From DASTFP01 sp963744345 (lineage in GTDB: Bacteria; Verrucomicrobiota; Verrucomicrobiia; Chthoniobacterales; Terrimicrobiaceae): DNA of 64,000 nt. Positions 28,568-40,100 of this stretch are shown here, in pieces (the first letter of the stretch is position 1; every line of letters starts with the position of its first letter). The notes under the pieces are model-generated. The model saw only the letters and a program-made list of their open reading frames with translations. It did not search any database and had not been told where the DNA came from. The translations under genes were made by a program, and so were the position numbers. The DNA lies in contig CAVUTD010000017.1 in NCBI GenBank assembly GCA_963744345.1, positions 62,001 through 126,000 of the forward strand, given 5' to 3'.

Positions 28568-29014
28568 TCAGGACGGCTCATCTGGTGGAGGGATCTCGCT
28601 CGCGGCGAGATCTCTCAGAGCCACCATGCCGACCACGCGCATGTCCTTATCAACAACGGGAAGAGATTCCAGGTGATGCTCGTGCATGATTTGGCGTGCT
28701 TCATTGACCGACTAATGCTCAAAGCAATAGTGCGCCTTTGCTGCCATAACCCCACGAACAAGCGTTGTCTCAGGATCATGGCCGAAGCCGGCCGCTTTCC
28801 GCTCAGGATATTGACCTTTCACAGCCCCGACGAGGCGATCACCGGAGGCAACCGGTAACCGGTCCGTCTGAAGCAACCTTATCTTCTCTCCGGCTTCTTT
28901 CACCGAACTCTCGTCCTGCAGAGGCTTCGGCTCCTGACGAGCAACTTCCTTGACGAGTTTCGCGGTCTTCTTGCCCGTTTTCGACGGATCGTTTCCTATA
29001 GGTTTCCCCGCCAT
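28568..29014 (-). pseudogene. CBS-domain protein interrupted by an amber codon
   Basis: A small protein with paired CBS motifs, a module that usually binds adenosyl ligands. The open part reads residues 1-100 (ESSVKEAGEKIRLLQTDRLPV, split here by the first CBS strand, and GVMAAKAHYCFEH). A TAG at 28712-28714 then stops it. The same frame continues cleanly for 47 codons with the second CBS half (SVNEARQIMHEHHLESLPVV, VVGMVALRDLA) to a TGA at 28568. A single C-to-T change (CAG to TAG) explains it, since Gln is common at that position. The total would be 148 residues, the usual length of such proteins. It could be a pseudogene, a base-call error or a readthrough product. Confidence 0.8.
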
Positions 29015-29246
29015 GGTGTTTTAGATTTCCATACAGGGGCGCTGACGAACATACTGATGAGCGGACGATCAACGTTTAGCTCCTCGGAACTTCGAGGTGC
29101 CTTCCTTATCTACCTGAGATACTCTGCAAGCAGAGCCATCTCCCCCCAAGCTAGCGGCTTGCTTCGAGAGTCCTCAACTGCTCGAATGCGAAAAAATCCG
29201 CTTTCCTGCATCCGCGAGTCCTTTAGACTGCGAAGCTCTATCAGGA

Positions 29247-29488
29247 TGAAAACTGCTTGTCTCATTCAAGACCTTCGTAGGATTGAACTAAAAAATTTGA
29301 TTGCAAGGCGTGAAGGTGGCCCGTGCATCACCGCGGAGCGAGCGGATCAAAACGCAACGCCAAGCATCGGTGATGCAGCCCTGGTTGTAGACGGTGAAGA
29401 ATTTGCGGGGAATGTCGCGCGTTTTACAGAATCTCACGTCACTTTCGAATCGGACCTATTCGACGAGATCGAAAAAAAACTCTCCTGA
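29247..29488 (+). CDS. Small hypothetical protein
   Basis: I do not recognise it. The frame is open from 29057, but upstream residues are arginine/serine-rich and look like chance reading. From ATG 29247 (TCAGG just before) it would give 80 residues. The C-terminal part, DAALVVDGEEFAGNVARFTE followed by an acidic helix, looks like a folded beta-then-helix domain. It lies alone between the CBS pseudogene and the amidase gene. It could be non-coding. Confidence 0.35.
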
Positions 29489-29795
29489 ACGCTCCCCCGC
29501 TGTGGCCGGTTCTTAAGACTAAAACACGATCAAAAACAGGCGCCGCGAGTGATTCACGAGGAAACGAAATCAATCGATCTCGTGTGTTGAACAGCTCAAG
29601 CGCCGAACGGCGGACCGTCAGACGGCGACTCGGCCTCTCGAAAAGGCGGTTCAGGATGGAGTTGCGTCCAGCGCAGAGCAATAGAACGCCGCGTGAAATT
29701 GGTTGTGTTGGAGGGCTTAATATCACGATGAACTTGAGCGATTTCACACCGGACTCGACTTTGCCGCCAGCGGAAGCTGTAAAGCGAGCTTGGCA

Positions 29796-31055
29796 ATGAA
29801 GGCCCTCTGCTATGCCGCCACCAAATCGCTCCTGATAGGAATCCTGCTGACTAGCTGCTCTACAGCCAGCCGAGGCCCAAGAAATCGCGCTTTTATCGCG
29901 TACTCGCCTCCTCCTGCCGGTAGCCAACAGCTACGCCTGGCGGTCAAAGATCTTATCGACGTCAAAGGCGTGGTGACCACCGCAGGGTCTAAACATCTCG
30001 CTCGGCGCGGTGTTCCAGCTCACATGGACGCCGAGTGTCTTGAGGGAGCACGCAGAGGAGATATTTGGATTGTGGGCAAGACTAATCTCACCGAATTCGG
30101 ATTGGGCGGTTCGGGCATGAACGAGTACTTCGGAACCCCAAGGAATCGCTTCGTCGGCAAGCGTAGATTGATTCCGGGCGGCTCTTCAAGTGGCTCGGCA
30201 GTGGCAGTGGCAGCCGGAATGGCCGATGTTGCGCTTGGCACCGACACAGCCGGCTCCGTTCGTGTTCCCGCCGCGTGTTGCGGCATTTTCGGCTTAAAAA
30301 CAACCTTTCGCCTCGTTCCTCTCAAGGGCGTGTTCCCAATCTCCCCGAATAATCTGGATACCGTCGGTCCCATGGCCAAAGATATCTCCGGTCTTGTGCA
30401 AGGCATGGATCTGTTACAAGGCGGATTCGCGAATCAATACCAAAGAGCCAAGGCAGCTCATCCGAACGCAAGAGGCATAAGAATTGGCCGGCTCTACCTC
30501 GACGGCACAGACTCCGCCATCGACCGAGCGATCGATGACGCGCTCGCGGCCAAGAATTTTCGTCTGGTCAAGCTTAACAAAGCCTTCAAAGCGAAGTGGG
30601 AGGAAGCCGATCGGCAGGGGAGAACTTTGGCCGTTGCTGACGCCTGGATAAGCGATCGCAAATACCTCAAGGAGAGCGGAGTCAGCCCAACTACCAAGGC
30701 CGGCATTTTGCTTGGTGAATTGCAATACCGCACCAACTATCGACGCGCCAAGATGGCCCAGCGTGAGTGGCGGCAAACGCTTCGAGAGATTTTCCGGAAA
30801 GTCGATTTCATCGCCCTGCCCACGTTGAACAAGCTGCCGCCGAAAGTCCCCTTTTTCGGCCGATCCGCTGCCTTTGAAGCCTTGGTGCTGGACATTCAAA
30901 ACACCGAGGCCGTGAACCTGGCCGGGAACCCCGCCCTGGCGATGCCGATCCCCTTACCAGAAACAGACGTCCAGGTCACCAGTCTTCAGTTGGTCGGGCC
31001 GCCTCTAAGCGAAGCGGAACTCCTGAATGCGGCCCGTCTCATCGAATCCAATTAG
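29796..31055 (+). CDS. Amidase-signature family protein, predicted lipoprotein
   Basis: A 419-residue amidase-signature hydrolase (Ser-cisSer-Lys triad). Seen: the catalytic lysine in LAVKDLIDVKGV, the Gly/Ser-rich core PGGSSSGSAVAVAAGMADVALG, and GTDTAGSVRVPAACCGIFGLK with the nucleophilic serine of the family. The N-terminus is unusual for this mostly cytoplasmic family: a hydrophobic leader ending in the lipobox LTSC (Cys21), which predicts lipidation and a periplasmic location. TTG 29790 is an alternative start, but ATG 29796 gives the better leader. The substrate is unknown. An envelope amide (peptide or fatty amide) is plausible from location. Stands alone. Confidence 0.87.
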   Translation: MKALCYAATKSLLIGILLTSCSTASRGPRNRAFIAYSPPPAGSQQLRLAVKDLIDVKGVVTTAGSKHLARRGVPAHMDAECLEGARRGDIWIVGKTNLTEFGLGGSGMNEYFGTPRNRFVGKRRLIPGGSSSGSAVAVAAGMADVALGTDTAGSVRVPAACCGIFGLKTTFRLVPLKGVFPISPNNLDTVGPMAKDISGLVQGMDLLQGGFANQYQRAKAAHPNARGIRIGRLYLDGTDSAIDRAIDDALAAKNFRLVKLNKAFKAKWEEADRQGRTLAVADAWISDRKYLKESGVSPTTKAGILLGELQYRTNYRRAKMAQREWRQTLREIFRKVDFIALPTLNKLPPKVPFFGRSAAFEALVLDIQNTEAVNLAGNPALAMPIPLPETDVQVTSLQLVGPPLSEAELLNAARLIESN

Positions 31056-31172
31056 GCGCGCCCGCATCGTCAACTCATGAGACAGTGACCGCACAAACCA
31101 AAAACACGCGCATTTCCCTTCCCAGAGAGCAACCAGAGAACGACGGGTTGCTTATCTCATAACCTCTCTTTT

Positions 31173-31943
31173 GTGGACATCAGTATTCGCTTTTCGGCAA
31201 TGTTGGCAATCGGGGTGTTTGTCGGTCTGAGCGCAGAACTTCAGGGAGAGTCTGCGTCCGAGCTCATGAGCAAGGGGGATGCCTGCGATGCCAGATTACA
31301 GTCCGCCGAAGCGCTGCAATACTATCTGCCGGCCGAAAAACTAGAGCCCGAAAATGTCCGCATCCTGGTGCGCATCGCACGACAGTATCGTCACCTGATG
31401 GCTGATGCCCCGGTGCGTCAGGAGAAGCTCAGGCTCGGTGGCGTTGCGCTGGATTATTCACGGCGAGCTGCGGCACTTGCCCCGAACGATGCCGAAGCCC
31501 AGCTTTCCATCGCGATCAGCTACGGGAAGATGCTGCCGTTAATGAGTGTCAAGCAGCAGCTACAAGCTTCCCGGCAGATCAAGACCTCTGTCGACAAGGC
31601 CCTCAAACTCGATCCGCGGAACGACCTTGCCTGGCACGTGCTCGGGCGATGGCACAGAGTCCTTTCCGACGTCAGTCTCCTCAAACGAGGGCTCGCCTCC
31701 GTCATTTACGGCAAGTTGCCGCAAACTACGACCGACGAGGCAGTGAAGTGTTTCAAGAAAGCCATCGAGATCAATCCCCATCGCCTGATGCACTACATCG
31801 AGCTGGGTCGAGCCTATGCGCAGATGGGACGCATCGTCGAAGCGCGGCAGTTGATCGAAAAGGGTCTCTCCATGCCAGATGTCGAGAAAGACGATCCGGA
31901 GACCAAGCGTCGCGGAAGGGAGACATTGACCAAGCTTCAGTGA
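31173..31943 (+). CDS. Secreted TPR-repeat protein
   Basis: A 256-residue helical-repeat protein. It starts at GTG 31173 with a signal-like leader (SAMLAIGVFVGLSAELQG), then repeated TPR-type helix pairs: YYLPAEKLEPENVRILVRIA, LDYSRRAAALAPNDAEAQLS, VDKALKLDPRNDLAWHVLGR, CFKKAIEINPHRLMHYIELG. The spacing and the GLASVIYGKLP insert recall the RMD1/FAM82-like TPR proteins. Probably periplasmic and a protein-interaction scaffold; no partner can be named. It precedes the end of the convergent asnB-like gene and is not obviously part of that cluster. Confidence 0.8.
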   Translation: MDISIRFSAMLAIGVFVGLSAELQGESASELMSKGDACDARLQSAEALQYYLPAEKLEPENVRILVRIARQYRHLMADAPVRQEKLRLGGVALDYSRRAAALAPNDAEAQLSIAISYGKMLPLMSVKQQLQASRQIKTSVDKALKLDPRNDLAWHVLGRWHRVLSDVSLLKRGLASVIYGKLPQTTTDEAVKCFKKAIEINPHRLMHYIELGRAYAQMGRIVEARQLIEKGLSMPDVEKDDPETKRRGRETLTKLQ

Positions 31944-32041
31944 AGATCCGGAGGCGATTGCTATGACCGCCGCCGAATTCCAACTTCATCTGTAGACGTC
32001 CTTGTCTTATCACCTTTCTAAGGGGAGTCGCAGACCCTCTC

Positions 32042-34042
32042 TCAGGCTGTTTTTGCTGCGCTTGTCTTTGCCGGTGAGCGAATTCCGGTCCAGGTGGGTA
32101 GCTCCGCGAGAGTGCCATCAATAAACAAGTGGTGCCATAGCTGCGTGGCGACGACCGCGGCCAGACCGAGTTCGACCGAGAGACGGGGCAGCGACCCCTC
32201 GCGTATCTGGCGATAGGCGCGCCGCCAATGACGCACGGCCGCGACATCAAAGTAACCGGTGCGTCTAAGCGATTCCTCGCTGACAAGTTGACGGACGAAT
32301 TCCGGCTCCGGATCCCCATGGAAGCTATCCAGCGGTGCCCGAAAGATGACCTTGCCGCGCCGGAAAATAGAGGGAGGCACCCAGCGCTCGGCGAGCAGAC
32401 GCAACAAGTGTTTGTCTCGAAATCCGCGCAGCTTCCAACGCGGATGCACCTTGGCCAAGAAGTCGAAAACATCTTCGTCCAAAAAGGGATATCTCACCTC
32501 AACTGAAGAATGCATTGCCACCCTATCACCCTTGGCCTGAAGCAAGTGTCCAGCCAGAGTAACGCGGGAGGCGACCCAGATGCCACGATTCAGAGGATGC
32601 CAGCGCTTGGCCCGCTCGATGTTCATTCCGAGCTCGGACCAAGGGTTGGTCCGCTCGAGAACCTCCCGCATGGGCGGGGCATAGAAGCGCAGCTTGGATA
32701 GCGCAAGCAGCCCATACGCATCAATCCAGGCGTTGGTGCCTCCAATGGAGCGTTCCGTGGACTGTCTGACGTGTCGCGGAAATTGGGGCACCCGGTTGAG
32801 CCGAAGATACGCTCGCCGGGCGAGATCACTCAGTCGCAGCCCTGGAATGACATCAAGGAACTCCAACGCCCTGGCAATCTTGTACCAGGGATAGCCGATT
32901 AACCATTCGTCAGCCCCTTCCCCGGTAAGAACAACCTTCTGCCCGCAAGCGTGAACGCGTTGCGCCAACTGCAGCAAGGCGGCGCACGAAGTATCAATGA
33001 CGGGCGCCTCGGCAGCTTGAATCAGCCGCGGATAGGTTGCCAAAGCGTCAGAAGCGCGGAATTCCTGCACGATTGGTGGTTTGGTACCGATATGCCGTGC
33101 GGCGAGATTGGCTGCGCTGAGTTCATCAAGCTCTGGCGCATCGACGCGGATGGTGTAGGTGTTGAGCGCAGGCCCCTTGATCTTAGAAGCCAGCGCCACA
33201 ATCATGCTCGAGTCAACACCTCCGGACAGATAGGCACCCACGGGGACGTCAGCCCGCAACCTCTTCTCAACCGCCTTGAGCAGAAGCCGTTCGAAATCGT
33301 CTACCAGCCGGCGTCTGTTTTTCCCTTGTTCTTCTTGTCCGCGATCGGGGAAGTCCATCTCCCAATAGGCGCGCTCCTCGATCTTGGGCTCGGCTTGCCG
33401 GCTTCCCAAGGTGATCTTGAGGTAACGGCCGGGAACCAGCAACTCCACGCCAGCGAAACACGTTATGGGGGCCGGAAGAGCGGAGAAGGTAAACATGTGA
33501 TCAATGCCCCGCAAGTCCGCTCGGGCCGGCACCATCCCCGAAGCGAGCAGCGCCTTGATTTCGGAAGCGAATAGAAGCCAGTCGCCTTGGCGTGTCCAAT
33601 AGAGCGGGCATATGCCAAAGCGGTCTCGTCCCAGCACCAATTGATGCCTCTGCTCGTCCCAGAGAGCCACGGCGAACTGGCCACGCAGGCGACTGAACAT
33701 CCCTTCCTGGCTTTCTTCCCAAAGGTGCGGAATGATTTCTGTGTCGCAGTGGGTGACAAATCGATGTCCACGGGCTTGCAAATCAGCTCTTTGTTCGATG
33801 TAGTCAAAGAGTTCGCCGTTGAAGACGACAGAGACGCTTCGATCCTCGTTGGCAATCGGTTGCTGGCCATCGGCCAACCCGACGATACTCAGCCGACGGG
33901 AGGCAAGCCCAACCCCGGGGCGGCGGAAATAACCTTCCTCATCCGGACCTCGATGCACCAAAGCGTCCGCCATTTTTTTGAGAACGCTTTCGGAGACCAC
34001 GCGCTGACCAGTCAAATCCAAGACACCTGCAATGCCACACAT
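32042..34042 (-). CDS. asnB: Asparagine synthase (glutamine-hydrolysing) family amidotransferase
   Basis: A 666-residue class II glutamine amidotransferase. Residue 2 is the N-terminal cysteine nucleophile (MCGIAGVLD). The glutaminase domain spans about 1-200 (HRGPDEEG, NGELFDY, HCDTEIIPHLWEE). The ATP-pyrophosphatase domain carries the PP-loop YLSGGVDSSMIVALA at about 265-280 and LTGEGADEWLIGY. It converts a carboxylate to an amide through an acyl-adenylate with ammonia from glutamine. It is divergent from the large PKS (156 bp apart). Such AsnB-type enzymes often sit in secondary-metabolite or envelope clusters and may amidate the product rather than aspartate. Ordinary asparagine synthesis remains possible. 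Confidence 0.92.
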   Translation of the reverse strand: MCGIAGVLDLTGQRVVSESVLKKMADALVHRGPDEEGYFRRPGVGLASRRLSIVGLADGQQPIANEDRSVSVVFNGELFDYIEQRADLQARGHRFVTHCDTEIIPHLWEESQEGMFSRLRGQFAVALWDEQRHQLVLGRDRFGICPLYWTRQGDWLLFASEIKALLASGMVPARADLRGIDHMFTFSALPAPITCFAGVELLVPGRYLKITLGSRQAEPKIEERAYWEMDFPDRGQEEQGKNRRRLVDDFERLLLKAVEKRLRADVPVGAYLSGGVDSSMIVALASKIKGPALNTYTIRVDAPELDELSAANLAARHIGTKPPIVQEFRASDALATYPRLIQAAEAPVIDTSCAALLQLAQRVHACGQKVVLTGEGADEWLIGYPWYKIARALEFLDVIPGLRLSDLARRAYLRLNRVPQFPRHVRQSTERSIGGTNAWIDAYGLLALSKLRFYAPPMREVLERTNPWSELGMNIERAKRWHPLNRGIWVASRVTLAGHLLQAKGDRVAMHSSVEVRYPFLDEDVFDFLAKVHPRWKLRGFRDKHLLRLLAERWVPPSIFRRGKVIFRAPLDSFHGDPEPEFVRQLVSEESLRRTGYFDVAAVRHWRRAYRQIREGSLPRLSVELGLAAVVATQLWHHLFIDGTLAELPTWTGIRSPAKTSAAKTA

Positions 34043-34141
34043 CGTTTTGCTCTATAGTTTCACGCTTTCTCGCCTTAGGGCCCTTTTGCCAAAAGATCGA
34101 ACTTTTCTCGACAAGCGTCGTAGCGCGAGAGAAGAAGGGCA

Positions 34142-34180
34142 GACGTTCGGGATGGATCGACTCCCCCCTCTCTGAACGTC
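34142..34180. promoter_or_regulatory. Inverted repeat in the asnB / PKS divergent intergenic region
   Basis: GACGTTC at 34142-34148 and its exact complement GAACGTC at 34174-34180 are separated by 25 bp, just upstream of the PKS start (34199). A TTGACA-like hexamer lies between the second arm and the ATG. The position suits a regulator site or half-site pair for the biosynthetic cluster, but two 7-bp arms can occur by chance. Confidence 0.3.
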
Positions 34181-34198
34181 AGTCCTATTGACAATTGT

Positions 34199-37100
34199 AT
34201 GCACAAAGAAGGTATCGCCATTATTGGAATCGGTTGTCGATTCCCCGGCGGCGTAAACGACGCTGAATCGCTCTGGAAACTCCTCGTTGAGGGCCGGGAG
34301 GCAGTGTGCGAAGTTCCGCCGGACCGTTGGAATGTCGAGCGGTTCTATGATGCCGAGGCCGGCGTGGCTGGCAAATCTATCGCCAGGCGCGGGGGATTTG
34401 TGGATGGCCTCGACCAGTTCGACCCACAATTCTTCGGAATCTCGCCCCGGGAAGCGCCCTATGTGGATCCTCAGCACCGCCTGCTCCTGGAGACATCCTG
34501 GGAGGCGATCGAGGATGCCGGTATCGTTTTGGATCTCGAGCGAGGGACAGATCTCGCGATGTTCGCTGGAATTTCTCACAACGACTACCAAATTATTCAG
34601 GGCACACCGTGGGATTCCTCCAGCATCAGTCCGCACTCGCCCACCGGGACGGCGCACAGCATTGCGGCCAACCGTATCTCATATTGCTTTAATTTGCGCG
34701 GGCCCAGTATTGCGCTGGATACCGCGTGCTCCTCCGCACTGACGGCTGTGCATAGCGCGTGCGAGCATATTTGGTCGGGCCGCGGTGACACTGCTTTGGC
34801 AGGCGGTGTCACTGTGATGATTACCCCGGGCGGCTTCGTGGGGTTTTCTCAAGCGGGCATGCTCTCGCCGGAGGGGCGCTGCAAAGCCTTCGATGCCTCT
34901 GCCGATGGCTTCGTTCGTGGCGAGGGTGCGGGGGTCGTGGTGCTGAAACGGCTTTCCAAAGCGCTCGCCGACGGTGATTCGGTTTATGCGGTCGTCATTG
35001 GAACAGCTACTAACCAGGACGGGCACACAAACGGGATTTCGCTGCCCAGCACCGAAGCTCAGGCACGCCTGGTGCGCGACGCTTGTAGAGACGCAGGGAT
35101 TGAGCCGTCGCAAATTGGCTTTGTCGAAGCACACGGCACCGGCACAGCAGTTGGCGATCCTATCGAGGCTCATGCTTTGGCGGAAGCCCTCTGCAAGGAT
35201 CGCTCAGTCGAGGCATCGCTGATCATCGGCTCAGTAAAAACTAATCTTGGGCACCTGGAAACTGCTGCAGGAATAGCAGGTCTGATCAAGGCAGCGCTGA
35301 TCCTCAAGCAACGGCAGATTCCCGCTAGCCTGCACTTCCAAACGCCAAGTCCATATATTGACTTCGCAGCTCTGAAGCTGCGCGTGGCCACCTCGCTGGA
35401 GGATTTTCCAAAAACAACCGGCCCGTTGATTGCCGGCGTCAACTCATTTGGCTTCGGCGGTGCCAATGCCCATGTGATCCTCGTTGAGGCGCCTGCCAAA
35501 GCACATGATGCCAACTTGGCCCTGGAAGCCGATCGCCCGTGGCCGGTGGTGCTTTCGGCGCGCTCCGAGGGAGCCTTGCGAAACTCGGCTTTACGGCTGA
35601 GCGAGTGGTTGGATGCAAAAGAGAAGTCCAACGGCTTGTCTCCGGTGCTCCCTGATCTCACTTACACATTGGGGGCGAGGCGCAACCACCACCAGCACCG
35701 GCTCACTATCGTCGGACGTTCGCCCGCGGAAATCGTTGAGGAACTCAGTCGTTATGCGTCCGAGCAAGCAGCTCCAAAAGTCCGTACGGCGTTCGCTCCG
35801 AGGCGCGAGCAGACCATTCGTGTGGCCTTCGTCTTCAGCGGCCAAGGTCCCCAATGGTGGGGGATGGGGCGCGAACTCTTCGAACACGAACCGGTCTTCC
35901 GAAGGATCGTCGAGGCGTGCGATACAACGATGCGGCGATCGGGGTTTGGGTTGTTAGAGGAGCTTCAGCGCCAGGAGAATACCTCGCAACTGCATCGCAC
36001 CGCGATCGCGCAGCCTGCCATTTTCGCGATGCAGGTGGCACTCGCCGAGCTATGGAAATCATGGGGCGTTCTGCCTGGTGCCGTCGTTGGTCACAGCGTG
36101 GGAGAAATTGCCGCGGCATGCGTCGCCGGAATTTTGAATCTGGAGCAAGCAGCCCGGCTTATCGTTCTGCGTGCACGCTTCATGGATGGTTGCGCACGAG
36201 GGGAAGGAACGATGCTCGCGGTGGGCTTGCCCGAGGAAGACGCTCGCTCGCTCCTTCTCCCTCACCGAACCGCCGTCTCCATTGCGGCTTTTAATGGGCC
36301 GCGCTCTCTCACCCTCTCAGGACCTCGTCTGTCGCTCGACCCGATAGCCTCCGAGTTGGAGGAGAGGGGCATTTTTGCCAGGTTCGTGCGCGTCGAACAT
36401 CCGTTCCATCATCCGCTGATGGGGCCGGCTGCCGAGGCGCTGGAGGCGGCGCTCGGCGAACTTTTGCCAAGGAAAGAAAACGTGCCCTTTTTCAGCACTG
36501 TGACTGGCCGGCGGCATTCGGGTGCAGAGTGCGACGCGTCGCACTGGGGCCGCGGTGTCCGGCAGCCTGTCCAGTTCGGCTCCGCTGTAGCTGAGCTAGC
36601 CGACTTTGGCGCGGACGTTTGGCTCGAGATCAACGTGCATCCTGCGCTGTTGGTTTCGCTTCAGGAATGCCTTTCGGCGCGAGGGGATAAGAGTCCGGTT
36701 ATGGCCTCGATGCGCCGGGAAAATGAGCACCAATCTTTGCTCGAGACAGCCATGGATTTGCACCGCTCGGCGGTCGCGCTCGATTTCGCCGCCATGACGC
36801 CGTCGCGGCGCCCGCTTTCGCTGCCGGCCTACGCTTGGGATAAGAGTCGATGGTGGCATGAGTCCAATGAATGGTCCGAAGGGCGATTGGCTTCCGGAGG
36901 ACGAGGATTGCTCGACGTCCGATTACCTCGGGCGACGCCAAGTTGGGTGGCGCGGCTTGACGAGCGAAAAATGGCATTTCTTAAGGATCACCGAGTCGAG
37001 AACCGCACCGTTTTCCCCGCATCCGCATTCGTAGAGATGGCGATTGAGGCCGGCTTTCAGTTATTCGAAGGCAGAGCCTTCGTCCTGGAGGATTTCGAGA

Positions 37101-40100
37101 TCCGCAAACCGCTGATTCTGCCGGATTCCCCGTTGGGAATTCTGCTCGAATTAACCTACGATCCGGGAGCCCATACTTTGGTGATTCAAAGCAAGCCTGA
37201 GCAGGGAATCACCTGGTCTGTTCATGCTGTTGGCAGCCTTCGGGGTGAACGGATCGAATCGACCTTCACCGAGTCGGAATGGAATTCCTCCCCGGAAGAG
37301 GGTCTGGAGCAGATTGAACTCAGCGGGTTCTATACTCACATGAGCGAATTGGGACTGCGCTATGGAGAACAGTTTCGGCCGATCCGGGAATTGTCTGCCG
37401 GCAAGGGGAGGTCGGCGGGCCGGGTGGAGTTGTCCGAGGCGATTGTCGCCCGGGCTGGTGAGTATCGACTGCATCCCGTTCTTTTTGATGGCGCGTTGCA
37501 AGTGTTCTCAGCAGGAGCCGCGACAGTTGAGGGCCGCAAGGCACAGCTCAAGCTGCCCGTTCGTTTTGGCAGAATCCTTTTTGTGCGCTCGCCAGGTGCC
37601 TGCACTCTGGTGCGCGCACGCATGCAGCACTTTAATGACGAGTTTGTTGAGGGCACCCTCGAGCTCTATGATGAGGCTGGCAACCCCTGCGTCCTCGTAG
37701 ATGGTTTTCGAGCCATCAGCCTCACAAGCGTGCGCCGCTCTGGAGCCTCTGGAGCCGCCCGCGAACTTCTTTATCATGTCGCCTGGGAGCGGATGCCTGC
37801 CCTATTGCACCTGCCCCCCGGAGAACCTGTTGCGCTGACTCGCCTACACCAGGTCGCGCGAGATGCCCTCGAGCAGATCATGACGATGCGAGGCCGGTCG
37901 AAGCTGGAAGCCACGATGGCGGCGTGCGACGAACTCGCTGCGGTGCAACTTGCCTGGGGCCTGCGGGAGATGGGTCTTCGAACAGGTGAGGCATTCACAG
38001 CAGATTCGTTGGGAGTTTGCGAATCAATGCGACCAATTTTCGATCGGTTGCTCGAAAGCCTCGCTGGGCGAAAGCTCTTGGAATTCAAGGGCAGTCACTA
38101 TGAGGCGACGCACGCTTTTGCCAGTGCGGCAGACTCGGCTCAAGAAGAACTGCGTGCATTTCTCTCCAATCATCCAGGCCATTTGCCCGAGGGCTTACTC
38201 TGCGCAGCGAACTGCGCGGAACTCGGATCCATTCTTCGCGGCGAAAAGGAGGCAGTCCAAGTGCTGTTCGGTGGAGTGGGAGCAGATTTATTGGACCAGT
38301 TCTACGGCGACGGGCTCTTCACGAGTCAATGGCTCACGGCAATCGCCCGGGCCGTGCAAGAGGTCGCTCGCAGTCTGCCCGAAGGCAGGGGACTTCGAAT
38401 CCTCGAGGTCGGCGCCGGCACCGGAGGATTGACTTCTCACGTGCTGCCTCTCCTGGAGCGGAATCTGCACAGCTACACCTTCAGCGATTTATCCCCTACG
38501 TTTTTCGCTGGGGCCACGCAGAAGTTGAGCGCCTTCCCGGAGGTCAATTTCAAGACCTTCGATCTTGAAAAACCCGGCCCGGAACAGGGCTTCGAGCCAG
38601 GCACATTCGATGTAATCCTCGGCGCTAATGTGCTGCACGCCGTCAGCGACGTGCGCGCCGCATTACGTCATATCTACGAACTGTTAGCGCCAGGCGGATC
38701 CCTCTTATTCATCGATTTGTCCACACCTCAGTTATGGACGGAATCGGTCTTCGGTCTCACCAGTGGCTGGTGGCGTTTTTCAGATCGCGACTTACGTGCG
38801 GTCCATCCTCTGCTTGAACGCGCGCAGTGGGAAGCGCTCCTGCGGGAAACGGGCTTCAGTGAGACTGCTTCGCTGTCAGGATTGATCGGGCCGAGCGGAG
38901 GTGAGGGCCAAATTGGCCTCCTTGCCCGCAAAGCCTGGCAGAGACCTTCAGATAATTCACCAGCGGGTGAAGTGATGCAAATGGCTGAACAGAAGTCATG
39001 GCTCATCTTCGCCGACTCCTCGGGAACGGGCGACCGATTGACTTCGCGCCTGCGCGGGTCGGGAGCGCGATGTCGTGTTGCGCATCGCGGCTCTCATTTT
39101 GCACACGATGCTCAGGACAACTTTACCGTACGTGCCGAGGTTGCCGAGGACTGGAAGCAGCTCTTTCAAACCTGCGCCGACGACGCCCCGCCTGACCGCA
39201 TCGTTTACCTCTGGACTCTGGACGAGCCGGCACAGGAATGCTCTCCCCTGATGGAGACTGACGCTTTGCTTCACCTTGCCCAGGCCAGTGAGATGACAAG
39301 ACCGGCGGCCAAGCTTCGCGTCGATCTCGTCACTCGAGGAGCCCAGCGAACGGGCCGTGAAACATCCCCTACGGCTGTAACGCAGGCTCCTGCCATCGGG
39401 TTGCTGCGCGTGATGCTGAGCGAACATCCCCATTTCACCTGCCGGGGGATTGACCTTTCACCTCAGCCTTCCGAATCCGACGACCCCCTTCTGTGGGATG
39501 AATTAGCGCGAGACGATTCGGAGCGCGAAATCGCACTCCGCGGCGAAGCGCGCTATGTGCAGCGGCTTAGCCGTGGACTACCGCAATCCGATCGATGGCT
39601 GGGTTCAGATGTGCCGATGCGCCTCGAATGCCGCGATCGAGGGCATCTTGACTCCCTATACTTGTCGGCCTTCGACAAGCCACTTTGCGGACCAGACAAG
39701 GTTCTTATCGAGGTGAAGGCAGCGGGCGTCAATTTTCGTGACGTTCTCAAGACGCTTGCTTTGTATCCGGGCGAAGCTCCCGACGCCCGCGCATTTGGAG
39801 ACGAAGTGGCCGGGATCGTGATCGAAGTCGGCTCTGGAGTGCGACACGTCATGCCCGGTGATCGGGTATTTGGGATAACGACCTCTGGACTTGCTACTCA
39901 CGCCGTTGCTCGATCCGGCGACGTGCGGCGAATACCGCTGGAGCTCTCTTTCGAAGAAGCCGCCACCCTTCCCGTGGTGTTTATGACTGCCTGGCACGCT
40001 CTGAACAACGTGGCGCGGATCCGACCCGGCGAGCAGGTCCTCATTCATGCTGGAGCGGGCGGTGTAGGCATGGCGGCGGTCCAAATCGCGCACCACCTGG

